A DNA stretch of 62,032 nt from an uncultured beta proteobacterium (GTDB lineage: Bacteria > Pseudomonadota > Gammaproteobacteria > Burkholderiales > Burkholderiaceae_B), in contig CAIJKV010000239.1 in NCBI GenBank assembly GCA_903821335.1, forward strand, positions 1 to 62,032, read 5' to 3'. Under the pieces are notes generated by a model. It was given only the letters and a program-made list of their open reading frames with translations. It ran no database searches and was not told where the DNA came from. Shown one piece after another: positions 61,042 through 62,032 of this stretch. A program made the position numbers and the translations under genes. The number at the start of each line of letters is the position of its first letter. Position 1 is the first letter of the stretch.

Positions 61042-61125
61042 GTTAAAGGTAACGACCTGCCAATTGATCGTTAAAGCTAACTACCTGCCAATTGATCGTT
61101 AAAGCTAACTACCCGCCAATCGACC
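61042..61125. repeat. Three tandem 28-bp repeats
   Basis: Copies at 61042-61069, 61070-61097 and 61098-61125, each starting GTTAAAG and containing CCTGCCAATTGATC or a close variant. The GTTAAAGCTAAC part is near-palindromic. They lie between the GGDEF gene (minus) and the SDR gene (plus), so could regulate either. The unit differs from CRISPR in having no spacers. Confidence 0.75.
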
Positions 61126-61283
61126 AATAGGGAACAGGCTCATTTTGTGACCGAGTGCGCATGTTTGTCAATGTCACGAGAACCCGGGCGATGATGTGAA
61201 TCAAGGTCCACTTTTAACCCTCAGTTGGGGTTATTTGGTAAAGTTTCGCCTATTACCCTTAAAAAACAGAGACAAAACTTTCC

Positions 61284-62032
61284 ATGACAGCTCCTACATC
61301 TCGCGCGCACGTTGCAGTCGTCACAGGCGGCGCGCGCGGCATTGGCCTGGCCATTGCCAAATGGTTCCTGGCGCACGAGTACCGTGTCGCCCTGCTTGAT
61401 ATCGACGCCGTGACGCTGCGTCAGACTGAGAAAGACCTGGCCAACCCTGAGTGGGTGCTCGCCCTGCACTGTGATGTCTCGGTACCCCACCAGGTGCAGG
61501 CCGCCATCGACCAGGTCGAGACTGCCTTCGGTCGAATTGATGCGCTGGTCAATAACGCCGGGGTCGCTGTGTTCAAGCCGCTTGGTGAAACCACCTTCGA
61601 AGAATTCCGTCACGTGATGGGCACTAACCTGGACGGCGCTTTCCTGTGCTCGCAAGCGTGTGTGCCGGTCATGCGCAAGCATGGCAGCGGCGCCATCGTC
61701 AACATCGCGTCCATTTCCGGGCTGCGCGCCAGCACCCTGCGCGTGGCCTACGGCACCAGCAAGGCAGCCTTGCTGCATTTCACCAAGCAACTGGCCGTCG
61801 AACTCGGCACGGTGGGGATCCGCGCCAACGCCGTGGCACCCGGCCCGGTCGACACTGAAATGGCCAAGCTGGTGCACAGCGTCGCGATCCGTTCCGACTA
61901 CTACGACACGATTCCACTTAACCGCTATGGCACACCCGAAGAAATCGCCAATGCGGTGGGCTTTCTGTGCAGTCCGGCCGCCAGCTTTATCAACGGTCAA
62001 TTCCTGGCGGTGGACGGCGGCTTTGACGCGTC
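61284..62032 (+). CDS. Short-chain dehydrogenase/reductase (cut by window end)
   Basis: At least 249 residues, open at the right edge. MTAPTSRAHVAVVTGGARGI starts a classical SDR: the TGGARGIG nucleotide site, DALVNNAGVAVFKPL, the catalytic Ser in NIASISGLRAS, YGTSK with catalytic Tyr and Lys, and the C-terminal FINGQFLAVDGGFDA. It reduces or oxidises a carbonyl or alcohol with NAD(P). Only weak Shine-Dalgarno sequence; an inverted repeat (TAACCC ... GGGTTA) lies about 65 bases upstream. The C-terminal stop is outside the window. Confidence 0.9.
   Translation, partial: MTAPTSRAHVAVVTGGARGIGLAIAKWFLAHEYRVALLDIDAVTLRQTEKDLANPEWVLALHCDVSVPHQVQAAIDQVETAFGRIDALVNNAGVAVFKPLGETTFEEFRHVMGTNLDGAFLCSQACVPVMRKHGSGAIVNIASISGLRASTLRVAYGTSKAALLHFTKQLAVELGTVGIRANAVAPGPVDTEMAKLVHSVAIRSDYYDTIPLNRYGTPEEIANAVGFLCSPAASFINGQFLAVDGGFDA

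Noticed and set aside
61042..61125. Possible CRISPR array
   Set aside because: The 28-bp units are contiguous with no spacers and no cas genes are near.

Overview
The window looks like a chromosomal segment of a betaproteobacterium, most likely Burkholderiales and close to Alcaligenaceae. The basis is four intact tripartite-tricarboxylate (Bug-type) periplasmic receptors plus a C-terminal remnant of a fifth, a Bordetella/Burkholderia-style porin tail, several membrane-anchored cyclic-di-GMP enzymes, NitT/TauT ABC transporters and a probable RquA. No rRNA or intact tRNA gene was seen. All calls come from reading the sequence; no database search was possible.

Layout. 1-18 kb is a patchwork of accessory DNA. 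Two toxin-antitoxin pairs (prlF-yhaV on minus, mazEF on plus) lie between terminator modules preceded by CCACCA. Then come a broken diguanylate cyclase, an HD-GYP phosphodiesterase, a caspase-gene scrap, a hydrolase/Bug pair, and a graveyard of defence or mobile genes: a TnpB tail with an IS200/IS605-type right end, a truncated operon with the N-terminus of a TOTE-type primase/helicase, and a Fic N-terminus. A three-gene caspase-like module, an IstA/porin fusion scrap, a GGDEF-hemerythrin protein and a coupled unknown-protein/MFS pair follow. A 46-bp CCACCA-terminator repeat at 2181 recurs at 17999.

18-25 kb carries a sulfur-linked family 2A encapsulin operon on the minus strand: rhodanese, serine acetyltransferase, encapsulin shell, cysteine desulfurase with a long N-terminal cargo extension, and a small serine hydrolase. 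A Bug receptor with an NTF2-like protein lies upstream of it. 25.8-34.2 kb is one long plus-strand operon: two complete NitT/TauT ABC transporters around an MDR oxidoreductase, a hotdog thioesterase and an acyl-CoA synthetase, suggesting import, CoA activation and processing of an organic acid. A convergent BAAT-type hydrolase follows. A 23-bp motif recurs upstream of the encapsulin operon, the NTF2/Bug operon and the BAAT hydrolase.

36-38.4 kb holds a DUF1847 protein, a Mop protein, a structured RNA resembling phage P1 C4 antisense RNA followed by Icd-like scraps, and a helicase remnant. 38.4-45.6 kb holds an ACS-family MFS carrier, a DUF4239 protein, a Bug receptor and a 1.2-kb-codon-scale GGDEF/EAL sensor. 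46.2-50 kb encodes an unusual autotransporter whose passenger begins with a complete pepsin-like aspartic protease domain, behind a CRP/FNR-type site. After DUF2252 and Bug genes come a probable rhodoquinone methyltransferase (rquA), DUF924, and a four-gene 2-oxoacid:ferredoxin oxidoreductase operon with a perfect FNR box. These last genes point to anaerobic or microaerobic metabolism. The window ends in a PAS-GGDEF protein, a 3 x 28 bp tandem repeat and an SDR gene cut by the window edge.
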